From Pontimicrobium sp. SW4 (GTDB taxonomy: Bacteria; Bacteroidota; Bacteroidia; Flavobacteriales; Flavobacteriaceae), in assembly GCF_039954625.1 (NCBI RefSeq), contig NZ_CP157199.1, positions 2,542,001-2,606,000 of the forward strand: DNA of 64,000 nucleotides, given 5' to 3'. Under the pieces are notes generated by a model. It was given only the letters and a program-made list of their open reading frames with translations, did not search any database and was not told the origin of the DNA. Positions 52,234 to 63,101 of this stretch are shown in pieces. Positions within the stretch are counted from its first letter, which is position 1. The number at the start of each line of letters is the position of its first letter. The translations under genes and the position numbers were made by a program.

Positions 52234-54330
52234 TTATTTTTTAACTAACTCTTGTTCTTGCTTTCTAAACAATTTAACTTTTTCTAAAAATGCTTCCGCA
52301 TTTTTGATATAGCTTTTTGCAAAAGCTTCCGTTGGTGCATTATTTTTAATCTGATAAATTAATTCAGAAAACGTCATGCCTAAATTCACTTTACTACTCG
52401 CTACAAATTCGATGTCAAATTGGCTAATAATTCCTACTTGTGTATTGGTTGAAATATTTTCTGATAATAATATTGCCTTCGCGGAATTTACCATTGAACT
52501 ATATGCAAAATAAATAGCGTTTGAGTAGACTTTATTCTTTAAAGCTTCTTTTGCTGTATCAATTTTTTCTTCACTCTCAAGAAATAAAGTGGCTATTAAG
52601 TCAATAACAACACCTGCACATTCGCCAATACCAATTGCTTTAATGTATTTCTCGTTGGTACCCCAATCAATAAAATCGTCTTGAGTTAGATTAGTAATAT
52701 CAGACAAGTCAGTTAATAGCTTATAAAAATACTTTTCACCTTGAAGCAAATAATACTCAAAAAAGGATTTTCCATTAGCGTTCGCTTCAAAATCATTTAA
52801 AATACGTCGTAATGCTTCAGGCCCTCTTTTGCTTGGTACTTTTACTACTTTATCTGCAAACACACCTTCACCATTTCCTTTATTCCCTCCTCCTAATAGT
52901 ACTTGTAGTGCAGGTGCTACTAACTTATCTGGTGTACGAACAGACATTCCTTGAAACCCAATATTTGCCATATTGTGTTGTCCGCAAGCGTTCATACAGC
53001 CACTAATTTTTATGACCAAATCCTTGTTTTGCAAATATTGTGGGTAATCTTCTTTAATAATACGTTCTAGCTCTTCAGCTATTCCAGTACTACTTGAAAT
53101 TCCTAAATTGCAAGTATCTGTTCCAGGACACGCAGTAATATCTACTGCTTTGTTATAGCCAGCTTCTACAAATCCTAATTTTTCTAATTCTTGATAGAAA
53201 AACGGCACTAAATCTTCCTTTACGAATGGAATAATAATATTTTGACGTAATGTTAATCTCATCTCTCCTGCTGCATAATTTTGTACTAAATCTGCTAGTA
53301 ATCTTGCTTTATCAGTATAGAAATCACCTAATAACACTTTAATCCCTATAGCAACATAGCCTTTTTGTTTTTGTTGAATAAGATTGGTAGACATCCATAA
53401 GTTGTAGGCAAACTCATCTTTAATTACAACTTCAGGAGCTTTAATTTTAACAGGAACAGAAATAGGAAATTCGCTAGCATTTATTGGAACTGATTTTAAT
53501 TCGATGGCATCTTGCTCTTCCTCAACTAATTTTTTGAATGCCTCTAATCCAATATCTTTTATTAAGAATTTCATACGTGCTTTGGCACGACTTTTACGTT
53601 CGCCATGGCGATCAAAAACTCTTAAAACTCCTTCCATTAAAGGAATTATTTTATCTGACGGTAAAAAATCATATAAGACATCTGCATGACGAGGCTGAGA
53701 TCCTAAACCGCCTCCAAGCAACACTTTAAATCCTCTCTCTCCATTTTCAATTTTAGCAATAAAACCTAAATCGTGTATGTATGACAATCCTGTATCTTCA
53801 TCTGAAGCAGAAAACGATACTTTAAATTTTCGTCCCATTTCTTGACAGATAGGATTGCGTAAAAAGAAACCAAATATAGCATCGGCATAAGGAGAGACAT
53901 CAAATGGTTCATTAATATCTATCCCTGCTGTTTCGCTAGCAGTAACATTACGTACAGTATTACCACAAGCTTCACGTAAGGTAACATCGTCACGCTCTAG
54001 CTCTGCCCAAAGTTCAGGTGTACGATCTAAATCAATATAATGAATTTGAATGTCTTGACGTGTGGTGATGTGCAAACGTCCGCGAGAATATTCATCGGAA
54101 ACATCAGCAATTCTATGTAATTGATTGCTTAACACTTTACCAAATGGTAGTTTGATGCGAATCATTTGTACACCTTGTTGTCGTTGTCCATAAATGCCTC
54201 TAGCTAAACGAAGACTTCTAAATTTTTCTTCATCTACCTTACCATTTTTGAATAGCTCAATTTTTTTAGCTAAATCGATAATATCTTTTTCAACAACAGG
54301 GTTTTCTATTTCGGTTCTAAAACTTTGCAT
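52234..54330 (-). CDS. Sulfite reductase hemoprotein with C-terminal HEPN-like domain
   Basis: Reduces sulfite to sulfide by six electrons with siroheme and a 4Fe-4S cluster. Two ferredoxin-like/catalytic repeats are visible, and the cluster ligands are C401-x5-C407 (ACPGTDTC) and C445-x3-C449 (GCMNAC). After about residue 545 comes an added helical part (AKEALKNKVYSNAIYFAYSSMVNSAKAILL, 698 residues in all) that resembles a HEPN domain. As I recall, relatives in flavobacteria share it. The role of this tail is unknown; nitrite reduction is an alternative, but the context is sulfate assimilation. Confidence 0.9.
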   Translation of the reverse strand: MQSFRTEIENPVVEKDIIDLAKKIELFKNGKVDEEKFRSLRLARGIYGQRQQGVQMIRIKLPFGKVLSNQLHRIADVSDEYSRGRLHITTRQDIQIHYIDLDRTPELWAELERDDVTLREACGNTVRNVTASETAGIDINEPFDVSPYADAIFGFFLRNPICQEMGRKFKVSFSASDEDTGLSYIHDLGFIAKIENGERGFKVLLGGGLGSQPRHADVLYDFLPSDKIIPLMEGVLRVFDRHGERKSRAKARMKFLIKDIGLEAFKKLVEEEQDAIELKSVPINASEFPISVPVKIKAPEVVIKDEFAYNLWMSTNLIQQKQKGYVAIGIKVLLGDFYTDKARLLADLVQNYAAGEMRLTLRQNIIIPFVKEDLVPFFYQELEKLGFVEAGYNKAVDITACPGTDTCNLGISSSTGIAEELERIIKEDYPQYLQNKDLVIKISGCMNACGQHNMANIGFQGMSVRTPDKLVAPALQVLLGGGNKGNGEGVFADKVVKVPSKRGPEALRRILNDFEANANGKSFFEYYLLQGEKYFYKLLTDLSDITNLTQDDFIDWGTNEKYIKAIGIGECAGVVIDLIATLFLESEEKIDTAKEALKNKVYSNAIYFAYSSMVNSAKAILLSENISTNTQVGIISQFDIEFVASSKVNLGMTFSELIYQIKNNAPTEAFAKSYIKNAEAFLEKVKLFRKQEQELVKK

Positions 54331-54399
54331 AGTGTTTTAATTGAAGGTATTTAAGGTCTTCTTTTAGTTTTATAAATAAAATTGATTGTTTTGACTTAC

Positions 54400-56002
<1,603 letters not shown>

Positions 56003-56007
56003 ATTAT

Positions 56008-56039
56008 TTAGTATTGAGTGTCTAGTAATTAGTATTGAG
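56008..56039 (+). repeat. Direct repeat in the cysD-cysN gap
   Basis: TTAGTATTGAG occurs at 56008-56018 and again at 56029-56039, a 21-base period, in the only sizeable gap within the sulfate activation genes. Function unknown. Confidence 0.45.
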
Positions 56040-56094
56040 ATCTTTACTAGAACACCTCATTTTTATATTTTTTTTATGACTTTGTTCTTGATAC

Positions 56095-57000
56095 TTAGAA
56101 GTACCCTTGTTGTTTACGTTTTTCCATGGCAGCTTCAGAGCGCTTATCGTCTATTCTAGCACCACGTTCAGATATTGTTGAATTTCTAATTTCTTGAACC
56201 ACTGTTGCTATGTCTGATGCGTCGGACAAGACAGCTGCAGTACAACTCATATCGCCAACTGTTCTAAAGCGCACTTCTCTTTCTTCAACCACTTCATTCT
56301 CTTCTCTATACACTACTTCATCATCTGCTGACCAGATTAAGCCATCTCGTAAAAATGTAGCTCTCGTATGAGCAAAATAGATAGAAGGAATTTCGATATT
56401 CTCTTTTTCTATATAAGACCAAACATCTAACTCTGTCCAGTTTGAAATTGGAAATACACGCACATTTTGTCCTAACTCAATTTGACCGTTTAACATATCG
56501 AACAATTCTGGTCTCTGATTTTTTTCGTCCCATTGACCAAAATCATCACGTACAGAAAAAATACGTTCTTTAGCTCTTGCTTTTTCTTCATCACGACGTG
56601 CTCCACCGATACATGCATCGAATTTAAACTCCTCAATAGCATCTAAAAGTGTCGTTGTTTGCAAACTATTACGACTAGCATATTTACCTGATTCTTCTTT
56701 AACTTTTCCTTCGTTAATAGAATCTTGAACGTTTCTAACGATTAATTCTAGACCTAATTCATCTACCAATCTATCTCTAAATTCAATAGTTTCAGGAAAA
56801 TTATGACCTGTGTCTATATGCATTAATGGAAACGGAATTTTAGCTGGATAAAATGCTTTTTGTGCTAATCGCACCAAGGTTATTGAGTCTTTTCCTCCAG
56901 AAAACAACAACACAGGTTTTTCAAATTGTGCTGCTACTTCTCGCATAATATAAATAGCTTCGTTTTCTAATGGGTTTATGTTTGAGGTATCTTTCTTCAT
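56095..57000 (-). CDS. cysD: Sulfate adenylyltransferase subunit 2
   Basis: Catalytic subunit of ATP sulfurylase. The start at 57000 (MKKDTSNINPLENEAI) gives 301 residues, the usual length; a longer frame from 57030 would overlap cysH. The PP-loop LLFSGGKDSITLVRLA near residue 31 and the C-terminal TVGDMSCTAAVLSDA and ARIDDKRSEAAMEKRKQQGYF, given here by its start ERGARIDDKRSE, are typical. Confidence 0.95.
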   Translation of the reverse strand: MKKDTSNINPLENEAIYIMREVAAQFEKPVLLFSGGKDSITLVRLAQKAFYPAKIPFPLMHIDTGHNFPETIEFRDRLVDELGLELIVRNVQDSINEGKVKEESGKYASRNSLQTTTLLDAIEEFKFDACIGGARRDEEKARAKERIFSVRDDFGQWDEKNQRPELFDMLNGQIELGQNVRVFPISNWTELDVWSYIEKENIEIPSIYFAHTRATFLRDGLIWSADDEVVYREENEVVEEREVRFRTVGDMSCTAAVLSDASDIATVVQEIRNSTISERGARIDDKRSEAAMEKRKQQGYF

Positions 57001-57011
57001 AATCATATTTT

Positions 57012-57620
57012 TTAAGCGTGCAATCCACACTCTCTGTTTTCTAATTGTTTTGTTGGATCAAAATATTTAAACTCATTCGGTAATTTATTTTCACTTAAGT
57101 ACCTGTCTAATTCAGTATCAGAGTAATAATAAAAGGGACTCACTTTTAAGATCCCATCTGCACCTTTAGACACAATATCTATACTATCTCTAAATGCTGT
57201 TTGTCCTTTACGAAGGTTGGTAAACCAAACATCAGGTTGATGTTCAGCCATAGCACGTTTAAAAGGTTCTAACTTCACTTGTTCTGTGAAAATTTTATGT
57301 TTAGGATCCTCTATTGTTGGAATCCCTAAAACTATATCTCTATGTGCTGCTGTTTGTTTAGGCACATATAAACTAACATTCAATTTTAATTTTTCAATTA
57401 ATTCTTCAGCATGTTTATAGGTATTTCGTGTATTATAGCCTGTATCACACCAAATGACAGAAATATCATTTTTTACGTTTGAAACTGCATGTAAAATTGC
57501 AGCTTCATATGGTCTAAAATTGGTTGTTAGTACTGGTTTTTTAGCCAAACTAAGAGCCCAACTGATGATTTCTAGCGGTGATTTTTCTTTTAATGTTTTA
57601 TTTATTCCCTCTAAATTCAT
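57012..57620 (-). CDS. cysH: Phosphoadenylyl-sulfate (PAPS/APS) reductase
   Basis: Thiol-dependent reductase that yields sulfite. The C-terminal catalytic motif ECGLH is present (Cys198). The paired cysteines that hold the 4Fe-4S cluster of APS-specific enzymes are absent: the only other Cys is Cys58. By that rule it should prefer PAPS, yet no APS kinase is encoded in the operon. The 202 residues are shorter than the 244 of E. coli. Confidence 0.9.
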   Translation of the reverse strand: MNLEGINKTLKEKSPLEIISWALSLAKKPVLTTNFRPYEAAILHAVSNVKNDISVIWCDTGYNTRNTYKHAEELIEKLKLNVSLYVPKQTAAHRDIVLGIPTIEDPKHKIFTEQVKLEPFKRAMAEHQPDVWFTNLRKGQTAFRDSIDIVSKGADGILKVSPFYYYSDTELDRYLSENKLPNEFKYFDPTKQLENRECGLHA

Positions 57621-57626
57621 AATACT

Positions 57627-57881
57627 TTATTTTCCCCATTTTATTTTATTCCAAGCACGTTCATGAAAAAAGTATAATATCATTTTTGATATTAACTCTA
57701 TGGTGCCTATAGATAATGCCAATGCTATTTTTCCTGTAATTAACCACGATATTAATACAGTATCAATTGTACCTATAACTCGCCAACTTATTGTTTTTGC
57801 TAAGCTTCTTTTAATTTTTTCTTGAGATGCATCTAAAGCTTTTTTGTTAGACTTTATCTGTAAAACATTATCTATAATCAT
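57627..57881 (-). CDS. DUF2061 membrane protein
   Basis: An 84-residue protein with the DUF2061 pattern: SLAKTISWRVIGTIDTVLISWLITG (about 26-50), then IGTIELISKMILYFFHERAWNKIKWG. Two membrane segments. Members are often next to sulfate assimilation genes in flavobacteria and proteobacteria, as I recall, but no activity is assigned. It is the first gene of the cys operon, directly behind the predicted promoter. Confidence 0.88.
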   Translation of the reverse strand: MIIDNVLQIKSNKKALDASQEKIKRSLAKTISWRVIGTIDTVLISWLITGKIALALSIGTIELISKMILYFFHERAWNKIKWGK

Positions 57882-57902
57882 ATCTAAATTTAATTAATAC
57901 TA

Positions 57903-57918
57903 TTATCCTATCGGATTA
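57903..57918. promoter_or_regulatory. Palindromic operator candidate for the Rrf2 regulator
   Basis: TTATCCTATCGGATTA is an imperfect 16-base palindrome (ATCC/GGAT arms around TATC). It starts about 10 bases downstream of the predicted cys operon transcription start (near 57927) and lies 59 bases from the Rrf2 gene's stop, a suitable place for a repressor. A partial similar block (ATTCCTATA) lies between the -33 and -7 boxes. Confidence 0.45.
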
Positions 57919-57932
57919 CTAGGTTAATAATA

Positions 57933-57961
57933 CAAATATATAGGAATATTTAGAAAATCAA
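57933..57961 (-). promoter_or_regulatory. Predicted promoter of the cys operon
   Basis: On the minus strand TTG (57961-57959), an 18-base spacer and TATATTTG (57940-57933) match the Bacteroidota consensus exactly. It would drive the genes from DUF2061 to cysM. Confidence 0.7.
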
Positions 57962-57976
57962 AAAAAAATAAACTTT

Positions 57977-58387
57977 TTATGAAATTAAATCGGCAAGAGA
58001 CCTATTATTGAAGATATTAAGAGTATTATCTCTAACTTCCAGCATTAAATTATGTACAGCACAAGCATTTTCGTCTGGGCAATCTTCACATTTTTCGTAA
58101 AAATTTAAGCTTACACAAGGTACCATAGCAATTGGCCCTTCTAAAACACGCATCACTCCAGACATTTTAATATCCTCCGGTTTTTTTAATAAATAATAGC
58201 CTCCTCCTTTACCTTTTTTAGAGCCTAAAAAACCTGCCTTACGTAGCGTGAGTAGTATACTTTCTAGGTATTTCTGCGAGATATTCTCACTTTCGGCAAT
58301 AGCAGCAATTTGTACAGGTGTTTTATACTCCTGTTTTGCCATAAACGTCATAGCCTTTATACCATATTTTGTTTTTGCTGAAAGCAT
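57977..58387 (-). CDS. Rrf2-family transcriptional regulator with Cys cluster
   Basis: The 136 residues carry an N-terminal winged helix (MLSAKTKYGIKAMTFMAKQ; NISQKYLESILLTLRKAGFL; SKKGKGGGYYL) and four cysteines at 91, 100, 103 and 109 (CVSLNFYEKCEDCPDENAC) that could bind an iron-sulfur cluster. Rrf2 proteins include IscR, NsrR and the cysteine regulator CymR. Its place just upstream of the cys operon, in the same direction, makes it the likely regulator of sulfur assimilation. Not the same transcript, since a promoter lies between. Confidence 0.9.
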   Translation of the reverse strand: MLSAKTKYGIKAMTFMAKQEYKTPVQIAAIAESENISQKYLESILLTLRKAGFLGSKKGKGGGYYLLKKPEDIKMSGVMRVLEGPIAMVPCVSLNFYEKCEDCPDENACAVHNLMLEVRDNTLNIFNNRSLADLIS

Positions 58388-58420
58388 ATTGCGAATATAA
58401 AAATTATAACTCGCATAACA

Positions 58421-59590
58421 TTAATTTTGCAATGCCTGATTTAAATCATCAATCACATCTTCTATATTTTCCAAACCAACAGACACACGCACCAAACCAT
58501 CTGTAATACTTACTTCCAATCTATCTGTTTCGCTCAATTTACTATGGGTTGTTGATGCAGGATGTGTAACAATAGTTCTAGTATCTCCTAAGTTTGCCGA
58601 TAAAGAACAAAGCTTTATCGCATTTAAAAATTTACGCCCTGCTTCAACACCTCCTTTAACTTCAAATGCTACAATGCTTCCTCCTTGTTTCATTTGTTTT
58701 TTTGCTACTTCATATTGTGGATGCGATTTCAAGAATGGATATTTTACCCAATTCACTTTATCATGATTTTCAAGAAACTTGGCAACTTTTAAAGCGTTTT
58801 CACAATGTCTATCTACACGTACAGCTAAGGTTTCTAAACTTTTAGATAATGTCCATGCATTAAATGGCGATAGTGCAGGTCCTGTATTTCTAGAAAATAA
58901 ATAGATTTCCCTTATTAAATCGGCTCTACCTACTGCAACACCACCTAACACTCGTCCCTGACCATCCATTAATTTAGTAGCTGAATGTATAACTATATCT
59001 GCACCAAATTTAATAGGTTGTTGCAAGTAGGGAGTTGCAAAACAATTGTCTATTACTAAAATTAAATTATGCTTTTTGGCAATCTTTCCTAAAAACTCCA
59101 AATCTAAAATATCTACTGCTGGGTTGGTCGGTGATTCAGCATATAGTATTTTAGTCTTTGGAGTTATAAGGTTCTCTAATGTATCTATTTCATTTACTTT
59201 AAAATAGCTTGTTGTAATATTCCATTTTGGTAAATATTTTGTAAACAAGGTATGTGTAGAACCAAATACGGATTGCGCAGATACTATATGGTCACCACTA
59301 TCTAATAAAGCTGCTAAAGTGGAAAATACTGCTGCCATTCCAGTAGCAAAAGCATATCCATCTTCTGCGCCTTCCATTTTGCATACTTTGTCTACAAACT
59401 CTGATGTGTTAGGGTTTGAAAATCGACTATAAATATTACGTTGTTTTTCCTCAGTGAAAGAAGCTCTCATATCTTCGGCATCTTCAAATACAAAACTTGA
59501 GGTTAAATATAATGGTGTTGTGTGCTCTAAATATTGTGATCGCTCTAACTGCGTTCTAATGGCTTCGGTTTCTTGTTTATAATTGCTCAT
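58421..59590 (-). CDS. Trans-sulfuration PLP enzyme (O-succinyl/acetylhomoserine sulfhydrylase-like)
   Basis: A 389-residue Cys/Met metabolism PLP enzyme. Visible are YSRFSNPNT near residue 50, the block AESPTNPAVDILDLEFLGKIA near 150, the PLP lysine in IHSATKLMDGQGRVLGG near 208, and THPASTTHSKLSE near 335. The family includes MetZ, MetB and MetC, and the exact reaction cannot be fixed by eye. The MetX fusion next door makes O-acetylhomoserine as substrate likely. Confidence 0.9.
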   Translation of the reverse strand: MSNYKQETEAIRTQLERSQYLEHTTPLYLTSSFVFEDAEDMRASFTEEKQRNIYSRFSNPNTSEFVDKVCKMEGAEDGYAFATGMAAVFSTLAALLDSGDHIVSAQSVFGSTHTLFTKYLPKWNITTSYFKVNEIDTLENLITPKTKILYAESPTNPAVDILDLEFLGKIAKKHNLILVIDNCFATPYLQQPIKFGADIVIHSATKLMDGQGRVLGGVAVGRADLIREIYLFSRNTGPALSPFNAWTLSKSLETLAVRVDRHCENALKVAKFLENHDKVNWVKYPFLKSHPQYEVAKKQMKQGGSIVAFEVKGGVEAGRKFLNAIKLCSLSANLGDTRTIVTHPASTTHSKLSETDRLEVSITDGLVRVSVGLENIEDVIDDLNQALQN

Positions 59591-59606
59591 GTTATAATTT
59601 TATGTG

Positions 59607-59631
59607 ATTCTGAAAACATATTCAGAATGAC
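59607..59631 (+). repeat. Dispersed hairpin repeat, copy d
   Basis: ATTCTGAA, loop AACATA, TTCAGAAT, then GAC, with exact 8-base arms and the flank TGTG also seen in copy c. It fills the 50-base gap between the thrA fusion and the sulfhydrylase gene. Confidence 0.7.
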
Positions 59632-59640
59632 TTAACTATT

Positions 59641-62600
59641 TTAGTTATTGTTATCTACTAATCTTAATATATCTCCAAATACACCTCGAGCAGTTACTTG
59701 TGCTCCTGCTCCTGCGCCTTGTATTACTAAAGGCTGTTCTCCGTAGGACTCCGTATATATTTCAAATATTGAATCTGATCCTTTTAAGGCGCCTAACGGC
59801 GAGCTTTCTGGAACCGACACTAATTTTACATCTAGATTTGCACCACTTTCATCTGCAAGATTTCCATGTAAATCACCAATATATCGCAATACATGATTTG
59901 GTGATTGGTTGTTTTTCAAAATTTGATATTCATCATTCATTTTTTCGAATGACTTTAAAAACTCTGAAGCTTCAACAGTTCTCAATGATTCAGGAATTAA
60001 ATTTTGAATTTTCACATCATCAATTTCGTTATGTAAATCAAGCTCTCTTGCTAAAATCAATAGTTTTCTTGCTACATCATTCCCGCATAAATCTTCTCTT
60101 GGGTCTGGTTCTGTAAATCCGTTATCAACGGCTTCTTGTAGTACTTTAGAAAACGGTCTATCATTGGTCGAGAAATTATTAAACAAATAACTTAACGACC
60201 CTGAAAACACACCTCTAATACGTGTAATATTCTCACCCGATAAATGCAATAGTTTAATCGTATCTATTAGCGGTAAGCCTGCACCAACATTAGTTTCGTA
60301 CAAATAACGCTTTTGGTGTTTTGCTAAATGCGATCTCAATTCATGATAGAAGTCTAATCCAATAGTATTTGCTATTTTATTTGAAGACACTAAATCAAAT
60401 CCGTGGTCTACCAGTTTGGTATATTGGTTTACAAAATCTTTACTTGATGTATTATCGATTGCTATTAAATTTTCTAAATGCAGTTTATTTGCATAGTCAA
60501 TAATGGTGTTAATTGTATACGCTTCTCCTTTTTCTTCTAGCTCGTTCTTCCAATCATTATTTACGCCTCTTGAATTTAATAATACTTTTCTAGAATTGGC
60601 AATAGCAAAAATGTTAAGCTTTATACCTTTACGTTTTTCGATTTCTTTTGCTGAAGATATTATTTGGTCTATTAAAGTCCCTCCAACCAAACCATGTCCG
60701 AAAATAGCTAAGTTTATTTTTTTAGAAATTCCGAAAATTTCCCCATGAATTACGTTTAGTGCTTTATGAAGGTTTGTTTTTTTTACTACCAAGCTTACAT
60801 TTTTTCCAGAAACAGTATTGTTAAACAACAATGGGACTATTTGGTTTTTTATTAATGCATTGAATGGTTTATGAAACGTGCTTAAGTCTTGTCCAACTAT
60901 AGAAATAACAGATACGTCATCTATAATGTCAATTTTATTTACATCTTTTGAATAGAAATCATTTTCAAATTCTCTTTCTAGAGCAATAACAGCTTCCGAA
61001 GCTCTTTTTGAATCAATAATTAAGCCAATACCTCTCTCAGAAGAACCTTGAGAAATTATACTAACACTAATATTATGATTACTTAAAGCTCTAAAAATTC
61101 TTGCATCTACACCTACTTTTCCTAGTAAACCACGACCTTCAAAATTTATCAATGCTACATTATCTAAAACTGATAAGGATTTAATTCCTTCTAAATTTGT
61201 TCGTGATGTTATTAAAGTGCCTTTGTCTTTAGGATTAAAAGTGTTTAAAATTCTAAGAGATATATTTTTTTCAATTAGCGGAATTATTGTTTTAGCATGT
61301 AATACTGTTGTCCCAAAGTTTGCTAATTCGTTGGCTTCGCTATACGATAATTCTTCTATTTTTTTAGCATCTTGAACCAAATCTGGATTGGCAGTATAAA
61401 TTCCGTTAACATGTGTATAGTTTTGTAACTCTTCGGCATCTAAATAATTAGCCAATAAAGACGCAGTATAGTTACTACCATTTCTACCTAAAGTTGTGGT
61501 TTCATTTTTAGTGTTTGAAGCTATAAAACCAGTAACTATGTTTACTGTTTTACCATTATATTTTTCAAAATGACTTATAACATTCTCTTTAGATAGTTTT
61601 GTTAAAGGTTGAGCATCACCAAAGTTTTCATCAGTTTTAATTAGCAATCTCGCATCTGTTGCATTTGCCTTAATTCCTTTTTCTTTTAATAATTGTTCAA
61701 TAAGTTTTATAGAAAGTAATTCTCCTTGCGCCAAAACCTCATCTTTGATTTTTTTACTATAGTCTCCTAAAAGTTTTACACCTTCAAATAACTTTTCTAA
61801 AGTTGAAAACTCCTTCGAAAAATCTACATTATTAGATATTTTAGATTGGTAATCTTTAAATGCTTCAAATTCCTCATTATAGGCTTCATTTTTAACTGCT
61901 TTTTCTAGAATAGCTTCTAATTCGTCTGTTGCATTTCCTCGAGCAGAAACTACTACAGCTATTCTTTCATTAAGATTAACTTTATCTTCAATAATTGAGA
62001 TTACTGAATTAATCCCAATGTCATTTGCAAGAGATTTTCCTCCAAATTTCAATATTTTCATTCCTTTTTCTTTTGAATCTGGTTTAAAAATTCCTTCAAT
62101 AATTTTTTCTAACTGTTTATATTCTATTAAAAAAGCGTCATGACCATGTACCGAACTAATCTCGTTATAAGTAACATTTGGATGCGTTAATGCTAATTGT
62201 TTATGTGTTTCTCTATTCTCTTCTGCTGTAAAAAACATATCAGAATCGACACCAATAATGTGGATTTTGGCTTTAATGGAGTCTAGTACTTTAAAATTGG
62301 CTTCACGGTCTTTTGCAACATCAATTGTTTTTAATAATTGGTTCATTAATTTATAGGCAGATAACTGAAACCGTTCTTGCAATTTTTTGCCATGGTGTAA
62401 CAACCAACTTTCTACATTAAATATTTCTAAATCATCATTTTTTGAGCGTTGAAAACGTTCCTTAAAAGACTCTGGTGTTCTATAACATAACATAGCATGC
62501 ATTCTAGCATCATGTACTGGATTATTAGAATTTAATAAAAATTGTTCTTGTATTTGACAATTAGCGATGAGCCAATCGGTAGATTTCCAATCGGTAGCTA

Positions 62601-63039
62601 CTGGAATTAAATGCTCTGTTATTTTTGGATTTAAAACTGCCATTTCCCAAGCAATCCCACCACCTAACGATCCTCCAATAATAGCAAACAACTTGTCTAT
62701 TTTTAAAAGTTCTAAACCTTTTAAAAAGATGTTAGCAACATCGCGTGCTACATAATCTTTATAATTTTCTATCACAAATCCATCATATCCATTTCCAGGA
62801 ATATTAAAAGACAAAACCGAATATGTATTTGTGTCTATAACTTTATCTTCTCCTATTAAATCTTTCCACCAGCCTTTTTCTCCAGCCACATTACTATTTC
62901 CTGTTAATGCATGATTTACCAATACTACTGGAGCTTCATGTAAAGGTTTACCAAATACTTCGTATGACAGTTTAATAGTGTTTTTTGAGCCTGTATTAGT
63001 TATGTAATCGGCTACTTCTATAAAATTTAGTGTGTTCAT
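59641..63039 (-). CDS. thrA: MetX-like acyltransferase fused to aspartokinase/homoserine dehydrogenase
   Basis: A 1132-residue protein. Residues 1 to about 325 are an alpha/beta hydrolase of the homoserine acetyltransferase type: nucleophile Ser124 (IIGGSLGGGIAWEMA), acid near Asp265/Asp267 and His300 (VHGHDAFL). Aspartokinase begins at Met327 (MKILKFGGKSLAND) and includes ACT-like regulatory parts. Homoserine dehydrogenase starts near 775 (INLAIFGHGLVGGTL) and ends with GAGAGAQVTARGVFGDILRL. One chain could thus carry aspartate phosphorylation, homoserine formation and O-acetylation. Met327 might also act as an internal start; that is not shown. Confidence 0.93.
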   Translation of the reverse strand: MNTLNFIEVADYITNTGSKNTIKLSYEVFGKPLHEAPVVLVNHALTGNSNVAGEKGWWKDLIGEDKVIDTNTYSVLSFNIPGNGYDGFVIENYKDYVARDVANIFLKGLELLKIDKLFAIIGGSLGGGIAWEMAVLNPKITEHLIPVATDWKSTDWLIANCQIQEQFLLNSNNPVHDARMHAMLCYRTPESFKERFQRSKNDDLEIFNVESWLLHHGKKLQERFQLSAYKLMNQLLKTIDVAKDREANFKVLDSIKAKIHIIGVDSDMFFTAEENRETHKQLALTHPNVTYNEISSVHGHDAFLIEYKQLEKIIEGIFKPDSKEKGMKILKFGGKSLANDIGINSVISIIEDKVNLNERIAVVVSARGNATDELEAILEKAVKNEAYNEEFEAFKDYQSKISNNVDFSKEFSTLEKLFEGVKLLGDYSKKIKDEVLAQGELLSIKLIEQLLKEKGIKANATDARLLIKTDENFGDAQPLTKLSKENVISHFEKYNGKTVNIVTGFIASNTKNETTTLGRNGSNYTASLLANYLDAEELQNYTHVNGIYTANPDLVQDAKKIEELSYSEANELANFGTTVLHAKTIIPLIEKNISLRILNTFNPKDKGTLITSRTNLEGIKSLSVLDNVALINFEGRGLLGKVGVDARIFRALSNHNISVSIISQGSSERGIGLIIDSKRASEAVIALEREFENDFYSKDVNKIDIIDDVSVISIVGQDLSTFHKPFNALIKNQIVPLLFNNTVSGKNVSLVVKKTNLHKALNVIHGEIFGISKKINLAIFGHGLVGGTLIDQIISSAKEIEKRKGIKLNIFAIANSRKVLLNSRGVNNDWKNELEEKGEAYTINTIIDYANKLHLENLIAIDNTSSKDFVNQYTKLVDHGFDLVSSNKIANTIGLDFYHELRSHLAKHQKRYLYETNVGAGLPLIDTIKLLHLSGENITRIRGVFSGSLSYLFNNFSTNDRPFSKVLQEAVDNGFTEPDPREDLCGNDVARKLLILARELDLHNEIDDVKIQNLIPESLRTVEASEFLKSFEKMNDEYQILKNNQSPNHVLRYIGDLHGNLADESGANLDVKLVSVPESSPLGALKGSDSIFEIYTESYGEQPLVIQGAGAGAQVTARGVFGDILRLVDNNN

Positions 63040-63054
63040 ATGTGTGAATTAATT

Positions 63055-63097
63055 AAAAAAGAGTAGGCACCCTTATTAAATAAGCATACCTACCCTC
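63055..63097 (-). terminator. Probable terminator between sulfhydrylase and metX-thrA
   Basis: On the minus strand an imperfect stem (GAG-GG-TAGGTATGCTTATT against AATAAGGGTGCCTACTC, with a GG bulge and G-T pairs) runs into T6 at 63060-63055, 15 bases before the next ATG. Confidence 0.65.
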
Positions 63098-63101
63098 AGA
63101 A

